Assembly (NCBI RefSeq): GCF_001938945.1
Contig: NZ_MKIO01000019.1
Location: forward strand, 102,819 to 166,818
Direction of reading: 5' to 3'
Source: Xaviernesmea rhizosphaerae
GTDB lineage: Bacteria; Pseudomonadota; Alphaproteobacteria; Rhizobiales; Rhizobiaceae
Length of the DNA: 64,000 bases
The notes below the pieces were generated by a model. The model did no database searches. It had not been told where the DNA came from and worked only from the letters and a program-made list of their open reading frames with translations. Made by a program: the position numbers and the translations under genes. Shown here piece by piece: positions 7,054-15,847 of the stretch. Position 1 is the first letter of the stretch; every line of letters begins with the position of its first letter.

Positions 7054-9243
7054 TCAGGCCGCCTTGACCTTCGCCCGCTTGGCCAGATGCGCCACCACAT
7101 TCTCGATCATCCGCATACCGGCATCATGGCCGAGCGTCATGATCGATTCCGGGTGGAACTGCACCGCGGCGATCGGCTCCTTGACATGCTCGATGCCCAT
7201 GATCGTCCCGTCCTCGCTTTCGGCGGTGATCATGAAATCGCGCGGCAGGGTGGAAGGATCGGCGAAGATCGAGTGGTAGCGCCCGACCGTCACCTCCTTG
7301 CCCAGGCCGGAAAAGACCAGGCCGGGCTCCAGCACGCGGATGCGCGAGGGCTTGCCATGCATGGGCACGGCAAGCTGGCGCAGGTCGCCGCCATAGGCTT
7401 CGGCCAGCGCCTGCAGGCCCAGGCACACGCCGAAGATCGGCAGCTCGCGCGCGCGCGCCTTCTTGATCGTCGCCTTGCAGTCGAAATCCTTCGGGCGGCC
7501 GGGACCGGGCGAGAGCACGACCAGATCCGGCTTGACGCTGTCGAACACCTCCTCCGGCACCGGCGTGCGCACGGTGACGACGGTGGCGCCGGTCTGGCGG
7601 AAATAGTTGGCCAGCGTATGGACGAAGCTGTCCTCATGGTCGATCAGCAGGATCTTCACGCCGGCGCCGACGGGGGCGACATCGCGGGCGATCTTGTCGC
7701 GGTTTCCGGTCTTGGCATCACGAATGGCGGCGATCATAGCGGAGGCCTTCAGTTCGGTTTCGGCTTCTTCCTCGTCCGGATTGGAATCGTTGAGCAGCGT
7801 GGCGCCGGCGCGCACCTCGGCAATACCGTCCTTGATGCGCACGGTGCGCAGCGTCAGGCCGGTGTTCATGTCGCCATTGAAGCCGACCATGCCGACCGCG
7901 CCGCCATACCAGGCGCGCGGGCTCTTCTCATGGCTTTCGATGAATCGCATGGCCCAGAGCTTCGGCGCGCCTGTTACGGTCACCGCCCAGGCATGGCTGA
8001 GGAAGCCGTCAAAGGCATCCATGCCGTCGCGCAGGCGTCCCTCGATATGGTCCACCGTGTGGATCAGGCGCGAATACATCTCGATCTGGCGACGGCCGAT
8101 GACCTTGACCGAGCCCGGCTCGCACACCCGGCTCTTGTCGTTGCGATCGACGTCGGAGCACATGGTCAGCTCGGACTCGTCTTTCTTGGAATTCAAGAGC
8201 TTGAGGATCTGCTCGCTATCGGCGATCGGATCCTCGCCGCGCTTGATCGTGCCGGAGATCGGGCAGGTCTCGATCCGCCGGCCCGAGACGCGCACGAACA
8301 TCTCCGGCGAGGCACCGACCAGATATTCCTGCACCCCAAGATTGATGAAGAAGGAATAGGGCGAGGGATTGATCGCCTTCAAGCGGTTGGAGATCTCCGA
8401 GGGGCGGCTGTCGCAGCGCTCGAAGAACTTCTGGCCCGGCACCACCTCGAACAGGTCGCCCCGGCGGAAGCTCTCCTTGGCCTTGGTGACAAGCTCGGCA
8501 TATTCGCCAGGACGGTGATCGCCATGGGGCGGAATGCTGTCCACCGTGCGGAAAGGCTCGGGCGCCACGTCGCCGTCCCTGCCTTCGGTCGTCAGATCCC
8601 CCTTGGCGAAATCATAGCGGTCGATCCAGGCCTTGGCGGCATAATGGTCGACGACAAGGATCTCGTCGGGCAGAAACAGCACCATGTCGCGCTGGTCGTC
8701 GGGACGCTTCAGCTTCAGTTCGATCGCGTCGAACTGGAAGGCGAGATCATAGCCGAAGGCGCCATAGAGACCGAGGCTCGCATCCTCGGGCGAGAAGAAC
8801 AGGCCGGTAATCGCACGCAGCACCGTGAAGACGGTCGGCATCTTCGAGCGCTCTTCCTCGGTGAAGACGCGGGTCGGCGGATCGATGGTGAGATCGAGGC
8901 GCCGCGCCGTGCGCGCGCCGAGCGTCACATCGTCCGTGCCCTCAAGATGGGCGGCGATGAGTTCCAGCAGCACCTCGCCCCGCTCATTATAGGCCTCGAT
9001 CCACAGCGCGCGGCCGAAAGACGAGATGCCGAGCGGCGGATCGACAATGGCCGTGTCCCAGCGTGTGTAGCGCCCAGGATATTCGTAATTGGAGGAAAAG
9101 ACCGCGCCGCGGCGCTCGTCGAGCTGGTCGACATAACGGGCGATCGACGTGCCATAGGCCGCCTCGCGCCGGCGGCGGGTGACGGCGATGCCGCCCTTGG
9201 TCTGATAGGCCTCGCCACCATCGGCCAGAATAGTCGTCGCCAT
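7054..9243 (-). CDS. trpE(G): Anthranilate synthase, fused TrpE-TrpG
   Basis: Converts chorismate and glutamine to anthranilate, the first step of tryptophan synthesis. About residues 1-520 are the TrpE chorismate-binding part ([38 protein letters not shown]). From about 535 onward lies the class I glutamine amidotransferase, with Cys in [10 protein letters not shown] and the His-Glu pair in VQFHPES. The fusion is typical of rhizobia. The ATG at 9243 ([13 protein letters not shown]) gives 729 residues, matching known homologues; a GTG nine bases upstream is less likely. It is preceded by a Trp leader peptide and an intrinsic terminator, so it is controlled by attenuation. Confidence 0.97.
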   Translation of the reverse strand: MATTILADGGEAYQTKGGIAVTRRRREAAYGTSIARYVDQLDERRGAVFSSNYEYPGRYTRWDTAIVDPPLGISSFGRALWIEAYNERGEVLLELIAAHLEGTDDVTLGARTARRLDLTIDPPTRVFTEEERSKMPTVFTVLRAITGLFFSPEDASLGLYGAFGYDLAFQFDAIELKLKRPDDQRDMVLFLPDEILVVDHYAAKAWIDRYDFAKGDLTTEGRDGDVAPEPFRTVDSIPPHGDHRPGEYAELVTKAKESFRRGDLFEVVPGQKFFERCDSRPSEISNRLKAINPSPYSFFINLGVQEYLVGASPEMFVRVSGRRIETCPISGTIKRGEDPIADSEQILKLLNSKKDESELTMCSDVDRNDKSRVCEPGSVKVIGRRQIEMYSRLIHTVDHIEGRLRDGMDAFDGFLSHAWAVTVTGAPKLWAMRFIESHEKSPRAWYGGAVGMVGFNGDMNTGLTLRTVRIKDGIAEVRAGATLLNDSNPDEEEAETELKASAMIAAIRDAKTGNRDKIARDVAPVGAGVKILLIDHEDSFVHTLANYFRQTGATVVTVRTPVPEEVFDSVKPDLVVLSPGPGRPKDFDCKATIKKARARELPIFGVCLGLQALAEAYGGDLRQLAVPMHGKPSRIRVLEPGLVFSGLGKEVTVGRYHSIFADPSTLPRDFMITAESEDGTIMGIEHVKEPIAAVQFHPESIMTLGHDAGMRMIENVVAHLAKRAKVKAA

Positions 9244-9295
9244 GTGCTTCACTCGCTCCGTTCGGCCCGGTTTCGCGCTGCGGCTTGACTATGAA

Positions 9296-9326
9296 AAAAG
9301 CCGCCTCGAATGTTCGGGCGGCTTGT
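9296..9326 (-). terminator. trp attenuator (intrinsic terminator upstream of trpE)
   Basis: On the reverse strand, AAGCCGCC and GGCGGCTT form a hairpin around a CGAACATTCGA-type loop, directly followed by TTTTTT. It lies 50 bases after the trpL stop and 50 bases before trpE. Early termination here releases a short transcript that corresponds to the rnTrpL small RNA described in Sinorhizobium. Confidence 0.9.
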
Positions 9327-9371
9327 CGTCTCAATCACGCATCTTACACGCATGAGGGGTCGAGGCCGCTT

Positions 9372-9416
9372 TCAGCGGACCCACCACCAGTTCATGCTCT
9401 CAGAAACCTTGCTCAT
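9372..9416 (-). CDS. trpL: trp operon leader peptide
   Basis: A 14-codon ORF encodes MSKVSESMNWWWVR, with three consecutive Trp codons just before the end. Length and WWW placement are the same as in the rhizobial peTrpL leader. It lies upstream of the terminator and trpE(G) on the same strand. Ribosome stalling at the Trp codons when tRNA-Trp is uncharged would prevent the terminator from forming. In Sinorhizobium meliloti both the released RNA (rnTrpL) and the peptide itself act in trans; that this holds here is inference. Confidence 0.92.
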   Translation of the reverse strand: MSKVSESMNWWWVR

Positions 9417-9576
9417 GGCGGTTCTTCTACACCGGGATGCGATCAGGCGCAAGATCGCCGCTTGCGCCGGCAAACGCGGTTTTGCCGCCGCGGACAGAGG
9501 CATCGGACGGACGATCGTCAAAGCCCGATGCACTGAATTTATTGCCGAGCCCCTGAAGCCAACCCGGTGCAATGCC

Positions 9577-10950
9577 CTATTCCGCCGGTGCCGCGTGCCT
9601 GCGCATCACGCTGACAGTGACGAACCACAGCACCACGCCGAGCGCCAGGAGCGCACCGGCAATGACATATTGCACCGGGTCGCGCCCCGTCCATGGGCCG
9701 GCGAAGAAGACGCAGCTCAGCGTACCCAGAACCGGGAGGATCGTCGGCGTGCGGAAATGCTTGTGGCGCACGGGATCGCGCCGGAGCACGAGAACGGCCA
9801 CGTTGACGATGGCGAAGACGCAGAGCAAGAGCAGCGCGGTCGTGCCGCCCAGCGCCGGAACGCTGCCCGCGAAGACGATCAGCGCCAGCGCAATGGCGCT
9901 GGTGAAGAGGATGGCGACATAGGGCGTGCGCCGGCCGGAATGCACCCGGCCGAGAACGGCGGGCAGAACCGCCTCGCGCGCCATGCCATAGATCAGCCGG
10001 CTCGCCATCATCATGTTGATCAGCGCCGAATTGGCCACCGCGAACATGGTGATGATGGCGAAGATGCCGATCGGGAAGCCCGGCGCGCCGGCCTGCACGA
10101 CCTTCAGCAGCGGCGTCTCGCCCTCGCCGAGCTCTGCCGCCGGCACCAGTGTGATCGCCGAGACGGCCACCAGAACATAGATGATGCCCGTCAGGATCAG
10201 GCCCGCCAGCAGCACCTTCGGGAAGATGCGGCTCGGATCCTTGCACTCCTCGGCCATGTTGACCGAATCCTCAAAGCCGACCATGGCGAAGAAGGCGAGC
10301 GAGGTGGCGGCCACCACGGAGAAGAACAGGCTCGTGTCGCCGGGTGTTTCAAAGACGAAGGCGCGCGAAACGTCGCCCTGCCCGCCGAAGATCGCATAGG
10401 CGCCGATGCCGATGATCAGCAGCAGCCCGCTGAGCTCGACCACGGTCAGCACCACATTCATCTTCACGCTCTCGCCGACGCCGCGGAAATTGACGAGGCC
10501 GACCAGCGCCAGGAACAGCGCGGCGACAAGCGTCACGCCGATCGTGCCCGCATCGAGGCCGACGGTGGCAGCGAAATTGGCGGCAAAGGCGCGCGAAGCG
10601 GTCGAGGCCGAGGTAATGCCGGAGGACATGACCGCAAAGGCGACGATGAAGGTGAGGAAATGGATGCCGAATGCCTTGTGCGTATAGAGCGCGGCGCCGG
10701 CGGCCTTGGGATATTTGGTGACCAGCTCGAGATAGCTGAAGGCCGTCAGCAGGGCGACGAGGAAAGCGATCAGGAAAGGCAGCCAGACCACACCCCCGAC
10801 CTTCTGGGCCACTTGCCCCGTCAGCGCATAGATGCCGGTTCCGAGAATGTCGCCGACGATGAAGAGCAGCAGGAGACCGGGGCCCATCACCCGCTTCAGC
10901 TCGCCCGCCTCCTCGCCCGCTCCAGTCAGATGCAGCTGCCGCTCGCCCAT
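9577..10950 (-). CDS. APC-family amino acid permease
   Basis: A 457-residue integral membrane protein with about 12 apolar segments. The first segment, GPGLLLLFIVGDILGTGIYALTG (residues 23-45), has the unwound GTGIY substrate-binding signature of amino acid-polyamine-organocation transporters. Later come GFEDSVNMAEECKDPSRIFPK (about 222-242) and the RLIYGMARE motif. The ATG at 10950 follows GGGAGG. The substrate is not evident. It ends 160 bases upstream of trpL on the same strand, so it is probably a separate transcription unit. Confidence 0.92.
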   Translation of the reverse strand: MGERQLHLTGAGEEAGELKRVMGPGLLLLFIVGDILGTGIYALTGQVAQKVGGVVWLPFLIAFLVALLTAFSYLELVTKYPKAAGAALYTHKAFGIHFLTFIVAFAVMSSGITSASTASRAFAANFAATVGLDAGTIGVTLVAALFLALVGLVNFRGVGESVKMNVVLTVVELSGLLLIIGIGAYAIFGGQGDVSRAFVFETPGDTSLFFSVVAATSLAFFAMVGFEDSVNMAEECKDPSRIFPKVLLAGLILTGIIYVLVAVSAITLVPAAELGEGETPLLKVVQAGAPGFPIGIFAIITMFAVANSALINMMMASRLIYGMAREAVLPAVLGRVHSGRRTPYVAILFTSAIALALIVFAGSVPALGGTTALLLLCVFAIVNVAVLVLRRDPVRHKHFRTPTILPVLGTLSCVFFAGPWTGRDPVQYVIAGALLALGVVLWFVTVSVMRRHAAPAE

Positions 10951-11212
10951 CGCCCGTCCCTCCCGACATGAACACTGGAATTGCAGCTAGCGCGGGGGAT
11001 CGGGATGGGAAGGGAGCAGAGCACCGGTCAAAATTGCAACGGCACAGACAGATGCTGGTCAAAACTCGCCGGCGGCGGCGAACATGCGACATAAGGAGTC
11101 GCGGACGCGGCGGCATGGGAAACCTGACCCCCTAAACTGCTCATCAACATCAGCACGCTTGAGTTGGCGAAGAATTGATGATTGGCTAACCAGAGATGAG
11201 AAGGGGAATAGC

Positions 11213-12169
11213 ATGCGCATCCTTAGCAGACAGACCGTGATCCGGGCCCTGGCCCTCTCGCTTGCCGCCGCCTGCGCCGCGCCGGCCTTGGCCGCCGAGC
11301 CGAAGAACTGTGGCACCGTCCGTTTCTCCGATGTCGGATGGACGGACATTACGGCGACGACCGCCACCGTGGCCGCCATCGTCGAGGCACTCGGCTACAA
11401 GGCCGACATCAAGGTGCTCTCGGTTCCGGTCACCTATCAGTCGATGAAGAACAAGGACATCGACGTCTTCCTCGGCAACTGGATGCCGGCGCAGGAAAAG
11501 GACGTCACCCCCTACCTCAAGGAGAAGACGGTCGATTCGCTCGGCGTCAATCTGGAAGGCGCGAAGTATACGCTCGCCACCAATGCCAAGGGCGCCGCCC
11601 TCGGCATCAAGGACTTTTCCGACATCGGCAAGCACAAGGACGCGCTTGACGGCAAGATCTATGGCATCGAGCCGGGCAATGACGGCAACCGCCTCGTCAT
11701 GTCGCTGATCGACAAGAAGGAAATGGGCATGGGCGGCATGGAGCTTGTCGAAAGCTCCGAACAGGGCATGCTGGCCCAGGTCGCCCGCGCGGACAAGGCC
11801 GGCAAGCCGGTGGTCTTCCTCGGCTGGGAACCGCACCCGATGAACACCACCTTCAAGATGACCTATCTGACCGGCGGCGATGCCACCTTCGGCCCGAATT
11901 TCGGCGGCGCCACCGTCTATACGAACACCCGTGCCGGCTACGTCACCGAGTGCCCGAATATCGGCAAGCTCCTGACCAACCTCAAGTTCACGCTGGGGAT
12001 GGAAAACCAGATCATGGGCAAGATCCTCAACGACAGCGAAGAACCGGCCAAGGCCGCCAAGGAGTGGCTGAAGGCCAATCCGAAAGCTGTCGAGCCCTGG
12101 CTGGTCGGCGTGACCACCAAGGATGGCGGGGACGCGATGAAGGCCGTCAAGGGCGAACTGGGCCTTTAA
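11213..12169 (+). CDS. choX: Choline ABC transporter, periplasmic binding protein
   Basis: A 318-residue exported protein of the ProX/OpuAC class. Residues 1-24 are a Sec signal peptide ending APALA-AE. Family-specific choline-box segments are present: GWTDITATTATVA, VPVTYQSMKNKDIDVFLGNWMPAQE and FLGWEPHPMN, which provide aromatic residues that cage the quaternary ammonium in ChoX. The ATG at 11213 follows AAGGGGAA; an upstream open frame from 11084 is noise. It is the first gene of choX-choW-choV, but the gap to choW is 523 bases and contains a mosaic repeat. It supplies choline for glycine-betaine synthesis or catabolism. Confidence 0.95.
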   Translation: MRILSRQTVIRALALSLAAACAAPALAAEPKNCGTVRFSDVGWTDITATTATVAAIVEALGYKADIKVLSVPVTYQSMKNKDIDVFLGNWMPAQEKDVTPYLKEKTVDSLGVNLEGAKYTLATNAKGAALGIKDFSDIGKHKDALDGKIYGIEPGNDGNRLVMSLIDKKEMGMGGMELVESSEQGMLAQVARADKAGKPVVFLGWEPHPMNTTFKMTYLTGGDATFGPNFGGATVYTNTRAGYVTECPNIGKLLTNLKFTLGMENQIMGKILNDSEEPAKAAKEWLKANPKAVEPWLVGVTTKDGGDAMKAVKGELGL

Positions 12170-12486
12170 GGCCGCCTTGCGCAGGCAAACCCGGGATGGC
12201 GGGCCTCTTTCGAAGCCGTCCATGCCTCGCAATGCGCGCGCATCCGGGCAAAACAGCCCCAGGTGCCTGTCTCGGTCCATCGACCGAGGCAGGGCACCAG
12301 GGCTTGAAGCGAGCTGATAGCATCCTGCGCCGCAGCATCTGTACGCGGGGTTTGTTGACATTAAAGACGGCGAAACCCGCCCAGAGGACGGGCAGGCTGT
12401 GCTATGGCCAACCGGCCATAGCGTCATCTTTTCTGGGTCCGCGCTTCGCTCCGCAGATGCCATCCGGCCCGTCCTGGCCATTCGGC

Positions 12487-12591
12487 CTGCACGCATCGGA
12501 CCGGAAAGCGGGGCCCGTTCCGGGATAAGCCGATGCAGGAACAGAGAACCAGAGCAGCGTCTACCTATGAGGTTCAGTCCGGTGCTCTCGC
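12487..12591 (+). repeat. RIME-like mosaic repeat, degenerate copy (choX-choW gap)
   Basis: About 105 bases related to the full copy at 16164-16271. Shared blocks are GCATCGG near the left end, GGATAAGCCGATGC in the middle, and TTCAGTCC followed by GTGCTCT at the right end. It occupies much of the unusually wide gap between choX and choW; the remaining bases of the gap (12170-12486, 12592-12692) show no gene. Confidence 0.72.
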
Positions 12592-12692
12592 TTGTCAGCC
12601 GGAGGCGCCAGAACATCACGGTCGCGCGTGGCGCAGGCAGGCATCGCCATCGACGGCGCGCCTATCAATTGCAACCCAAAGTTTCAACAAAG

Positions 12693-13550
12693 ATGGACTT
12701 TAAGCCGGTGGATTTTCTAACGGAACATCGTGTCCCGATCGGCCTCGCCGCCAAGGCGTTCGTCGATTGGCTGACGACCAATTTCGAGCTGTTCTTTCAG
12801 CAGCTCTCCAATCTGCTGCTGGCCGTCGTCAATGCGCTGCTGTTCGTGCTGCAGACGCCGCATCCGCTGATCGTGGTGGCGGCCGTCACGGGCCTGTCCT
12901 GGTGGCTGCGCCGCTCGGTCGGCATCACGCTGTTCACGCTGTTCGGCCTGCTGTTGATCATCAACCAGGGCTACTGGAAGGAAACCACACAGACGCTCGC
13001 GCTGGTGCTCGCCGCCAGCGCCGTCTCCATGGCCGTCGGCATTCCGCTGGGCATTGCCGCCGCCCGCCGCGCCTGGTTCTATGCCTTCCTGAGGCCGGTG
13101 CTCGATCTCATGCAGACGATCCCGACCTTCGTCTATCTGATCCCGGCCCTGATCCTCTTCGGGCTCGGCATGGTGCCGGGCCTGATCGCCACCGTCATCT
13201 TCGCCATTCCCGCGCCGATCCGGCTGACGCGGTTGGGCATCATTTCCACGCCGCCGTCACTGGTGGAAGCCGCCGTCTCCTTCGGCGCCACCCAGGGCCA
13301 GGTGCTGCGCAAGATCGAGCTGCCCTTCGCCATGCCGCAGATCATGGCCGGCCTGACGCAGACGATCATGCTCTCGCTGTCGATGGTGGTCATCGCCGCC
13401 CTGGTAGGGGCTGACGGTCTCGGCGTGCCGGTGCTGCGCGCGCTGAATACGGTGAACGTCGCCAAAGGCTTCGAGGCCGGCCTGTGCATCGTCATCCTGG
13501 CCATCATTCTCGACCGGCTGTTCAGATCCTCCGACGCGGGAGACGCGTGA
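12693..13550 (+). CDS. choW: Choline ABC transporter, permease
   Basis: A 285-residue inner-membrane permease of the ProW/OpuAB type, with about seven membrane segments. The binding-protein-dependent transport signature is VEAAVSFGATQGQVLRKIELPFAMPQ (EAA loop, about residues 190-215), where it contacts the ChoV ATPase. The ATG at 12693 (MDFKPVDFLTEHRVPIG) gives the usual family length; a long open frame back to 12399 runs through the mosaic repeat and is not coding. Its TGA shares one base with the choV ATG (TGATG), showing tight coupling. Confidence 0.94.
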   Translation: MDFKPVDFLTEHRVPIGLAAKAFVDWLTTNFELFFQQLSNLLLAVVNALLFVLQTPHPLIVVAAVTGLSWWLRRSVGITLFTLFGLLLIINQGYWKETTQTLALVLAASAVSMAVGIPLGIAAARRAWFYAFLRPVLDLMQTIPTFVYLIPALILFGLGMVPGLIATVIFAIPAPIRLTRLGIISTPPSLVEAAVSFGATQGQVLRKIELPFAMPQIMAGLTQTIMLSLSMVVIAALVGADGLGVPVLRALNTVNVAKGFEAGLCIVILAIILDRLFRSSDAGDA

Positions 13551-14605
13551 TGAACGATGCAGTGATTTTCGGCAATGTCGACATCGTCTTCGGCGAGCGG
13601 CCCGAGCGTGCTCTGGCCATGGTCGATCAGGGCAAGACCCGCGACGAGGTGAGCGCCGCCACCGGACTGGTGCTGGGCGTCGCCGGCGCCTCGCTCACCG
13701 TGCACGAGGGCGAGATTCTCGTGCTGATGGGCCTGTCGGGCTCGGGCAAATCCACGCTTTTGCGCGCCGTCAACGGGCTGGCGCCGGTCGTGCGCGGCAA
13801 TGTCAGCGTGCGCACGGCCAAGGGAACGGCGATCGATCCCTATCGCGCCTCCGCCAAGGCCCTGCGCGATTTCCGCATGCACACGGTGTCCATGGTGTTC
13901 CAGCAATTCGCGCTGCTGCCATGGCGCACGGTGGCGGACAATGTCGGCTTCGGGCTGGAACTGGCCGGCGTGCCGGATGGCGAACGGCGCAAGCGGGTGG
14001 GCGAGCAGTTGGATCTCGTCAATCTGACGAAATGGGCCGACCGCAAGGTGCAGGAACTCTCCGGCGGCATGCAACAGCGCGTGGGCCTCGCCCGCGCCTT
14101 CGCCACCGGCGCGCCGATCCTGCTGATGGACGAACCCTTCTCCGCGCTCGATCCGCTGATCCGCACCCGCCTTCAGGATGAGCTTCTCGAATTCCAGCGC
14201 CGGCTAAAGAAGACCATTCTCTTCGTCAGCCATGATCTCGACGAGGCCTTTCGCATCGGCAACCGCATTGCCATCATGGAAGGCGGACACATCATCCAGT
14301 GCGGCACGCCGCAGGAGATCGTCAAGAATCCGGCCAATCAATATGTCGCCGATTTCGTGCAGCATATGAACCCGATCACCATGCTGTCGGCACGCGACGT
14401 CATGGCGGCCGGCATCGTGACCACGCCGCAGTCGCAGGGCGTGACCGCCACGGCCGCGCCCGAGACGCCGCTGATCGACATTCTCGACGCGCTGGCGCGC
14501 CAGCCGGGCACAATCGGCGTGGTGGAAAACGGCAGCATCATCGGCACGATCGAATCGCGCAACGTGATCGAAGGCCTCACCCGGCATCGACAGGCGCGCG
14601 CATGA
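13550..14605 (+). CDS. choV: Choline ABC transporter, ATP-binding protein
   Basis: A 351-residue ATPase of the glycine betaine/choline importer group. Walker A is GLSGSGKST (61-69), the Q-loop FQQFALLPWRT, the signature LSGGMQQR, Walker B ILLMDEPFSALD, and the switch His lies in FVSHDLDEA. Residues beyond about 280 form a CBS-like regulatory module (DVMAAGIVTTP...IDILDALARQPGTIGVVENGSIIGTI), as in other QAT-type ATPases that sense ionic strength. It overlaps choW by one base and the next gene by four. Confidence 0.95.
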   Translation: MNDAVIFGNVDIVFGERPERALAMVDQGKTRDEVSAATGLVLGVAGASLTVHEGEILVLMGLSGSGKSTLLRAVNGLAPVVRGNVSVRTAKGTAIDPYRASAKALRDFRMHTVSMVFQQFALLPWRTVADNVGFGLELAGVPDGERRKRVGEQLDLVNLTKWADRKVQELSGGMQQRVGLARAFATGAPILLMDEPFSALDPLIRTRLQDELLEFQRRLKKTILFVSHDLDEAFRIGNRIAIMEGGHIIQCGTPQEIVKNPANQYVADFVQHMNPITMLSARDVMAAGIVTTPQSQGVTATAAPETPLIDILDALARQPGTIGVVENGSIIGTIESRNVIEGLTRHRQARA

Positions 14606-15114
14606 ACGAGAAGAACCCGACGCCACCTGCGGGGGCGGACGGTTCTCCCGCCGCCCGGGCCGAGGATATCGCTCTGGCGCGCCGCCTGCTTGCCGATGCG
14701 CCGGATGCCGCGCTCGCCGTCCTCGACGACAGCGGCCATCCCTTCGTCAGCCGTGTTCTGGTGGCCACGGACAGGGACGGCACGCCGTTCCTGTTCGTCT
14801 CCGCCCTCTCGCATCATACGAGAGCGCTCATCCGTGATGGGCGCTGCTCGCTTCTGGTCACCGAAACCGGAAAGGGCGATCCCCTCGCCCATCCGCGCCT
14901 GACCCTCCAGGCGATGGCAGCGCCGGTGGCGCGCGATGCACCGGAGCGGGACCGGCTGCGGCAATACTTTCTCGACCGCCACCCGAAATCCGCGCTCTAT
15001 ATCGATTTTCAGGATTTTCTCTTCATCCGGCTGATGCCGATCAAAGGGCATCTCGTGGCGGGGTTCGGCAGCACCGCTATGCTCACAGCTCACGCAGTTT
15101 TGAACGAAACCTAG
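14602..15114 (+). CDS. Pyridoxamine 5'-phosphate oxidase-fold (HugZ-like) protein
   Basis: A 170-residue protein with the split-barrel flavin/haem-binding fold. Residues 20-165 match the HugZ/PNPOx-like family: ARRLLADAPDAALAVLDDSGHPFVSRVLVATDRDGTPFLFVSALSHH form the first strands, followed by RDGRCSLLVTETGKGDPLAHPRLTL and HPKSALYIDFQDFLFIRL. Members bind FMN or haem, and some degrade haem. Its ATG overlaps the choV stop (ATGA), so it is the fourth gene of the cho transcript. No role in choline uptake is known; a redox or haem function is inferred from the family only. Confidence 0.85.
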   Translation: MNEKNPTPPAGADGSPAARAEDIALARRLLADAPDAALAVLDDSGHPFVSRVLVATDRDGTPFLFVSALSHHTRALIRDGRCSLLVTETGKGDPLAHPRLTLQAMAAPVARDAPERDRLRQYFLDRHPKSALYIDFQDFLFIRLMPIKGHLVAGFGSTAMLTAHAVLNET

Positions 15115-15499
15115 CGTTCAACAAAGCGAATCCTAAAATTCAGCTATCACCTTAGCTCTGAGTTTGAGATAGTGAGGGACCGCAGCGATCTTTATGTCCG
15201 ATTCTTTTTAAAGAGACACGGAACTATCGCCGTCGTGAACCGTTACTGACGATCGACAGAGCCTAAAACACGTTTGCGAAAGCCTCACGCAAGGTTCAGC
15301 TTGACCCCTGATCCTGACCGCGCAGTGTTATGACCGCTTTCCGCAGAACTTCCTGGGCTTTGTCACGCCCAACTCGGGTTTAAATCGTTAAAAACACCCC
15401 TAAATCTCGCAGTACATGGTTGTCCTTTCATGCGAACGCGCTAATGATCGTCTGGGCTAACCTTGTATTGCAAATGCGCCAGCGCATGGAGTTCGAAAT
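15115..15499. other. Intergenic region upstream of the nolR-like gene
   Basis: About 385 bases, more AT-rich than the flanks. It must hold the promoter of the nolR-like gene. Two matches to the NolR consensus (A/T)TTAG-N9-A(T/A) lie here on the reverse strand, at 15252-15267 and 15430-15445. No open frame of note. Confidence 0.55.
15430..15445 (-). promoter_or_regulatory. Candidate NolR operator (autoregulation)
   Basis: Read on the reverse strand the site is ATTAG-CGCGTTCGC-AT, a full match to the consensus (A/T)TTAG-N9-A(T/A) reported for NolR in Sinorhizobium meliloti. It ends 55 bases before the ATG of the nolR-like gene, where an autorepressor would be expected to bind. A second match, TTTAG-N9-AT, is at 15252-15267. 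Confidence 0.5.
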
Positions 15500-15847
15500 A
15501 TGCCAGCGACGAATCCCAATGATCTTGACGAGGCAGAAGTAGCTGCCGAGTTCCTGTCAGCCATGGCCAATCCAAAACGGCTGATGATCCTGAACTATCT
15601 GGTAAAGGAAGAGATCGCCGTTGGTGCCCTCGCCAACCAGGTCGGACTGAGCCAGTCTGCTCTGTCCCAGCATCTCTCCAAGCTTCGCGCGCAGAATCTG
15701 GTCAGCACGCGGCGTGATGCGCAGACGATCTATTACTCCAGCTCGTCGCAGGCCGTGATGAAAGTTCTCAGGACGCTGACCGAGATATACGGCCAGGAGA
15801 ACAAGCCGGAGAGCAGGGCTGAAGACATGAAGAAGCGGACGGCCTGA
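15500..15847 (+). CDS. nolR: ArsR-family transcriptional regulator, NolR-like
   Basis: A 115-residue winged-helix repressor. The core AEFLSAMANPKRLMILNYLV, then VGALANQVGLSQSALSQHLS (recognition helix) and KLRAQNLVSTRRDAQTIYYSSSS, closely follows NolR of Sinorhizobium and Rhizobium, which represses nodulation, conjugation and other genes as a dimer. No Cys-containing ArsR metal site is seen. The ATG at 15500 follows GGAGTTCG. It is preceded by two candidate NolR sites and flanked by wide non-coding gaps, so it is monocistronic. An ordinary paralogous ArsR regulator cannot be excluded without alignment. Confidence 0.86.
   Translation: MPATNPNDLDEAEVAAEFLSAMANPKRLMILNYLVKEEIAVGALANQVGLSQSALSQHLSKLRAQNLVSTRRDAQTIYYSSSSQAVMKVLRTLTEIYGQENKPESRAEDMKKRTA

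Noticed and set aside
7087..9288. 733-codon forward-strand ORF opposite trpE(G)
   Set aside because: Shadow frame of trpE(G); composition is typical of antisense reading and no domain is present.
9310..10971. 553-codon forward-strand ORF opposite the permease
   Set aside because: Rich in His, Gln, Asp and Glu with no hydrophobic core; it mirrors the APC permease codons.
12399..12692. N-terminal extension of choW
   Set aside because: It runs through the mosaic repeat and lacks similarity to ChoW; the family start fits the ATG at 12693.
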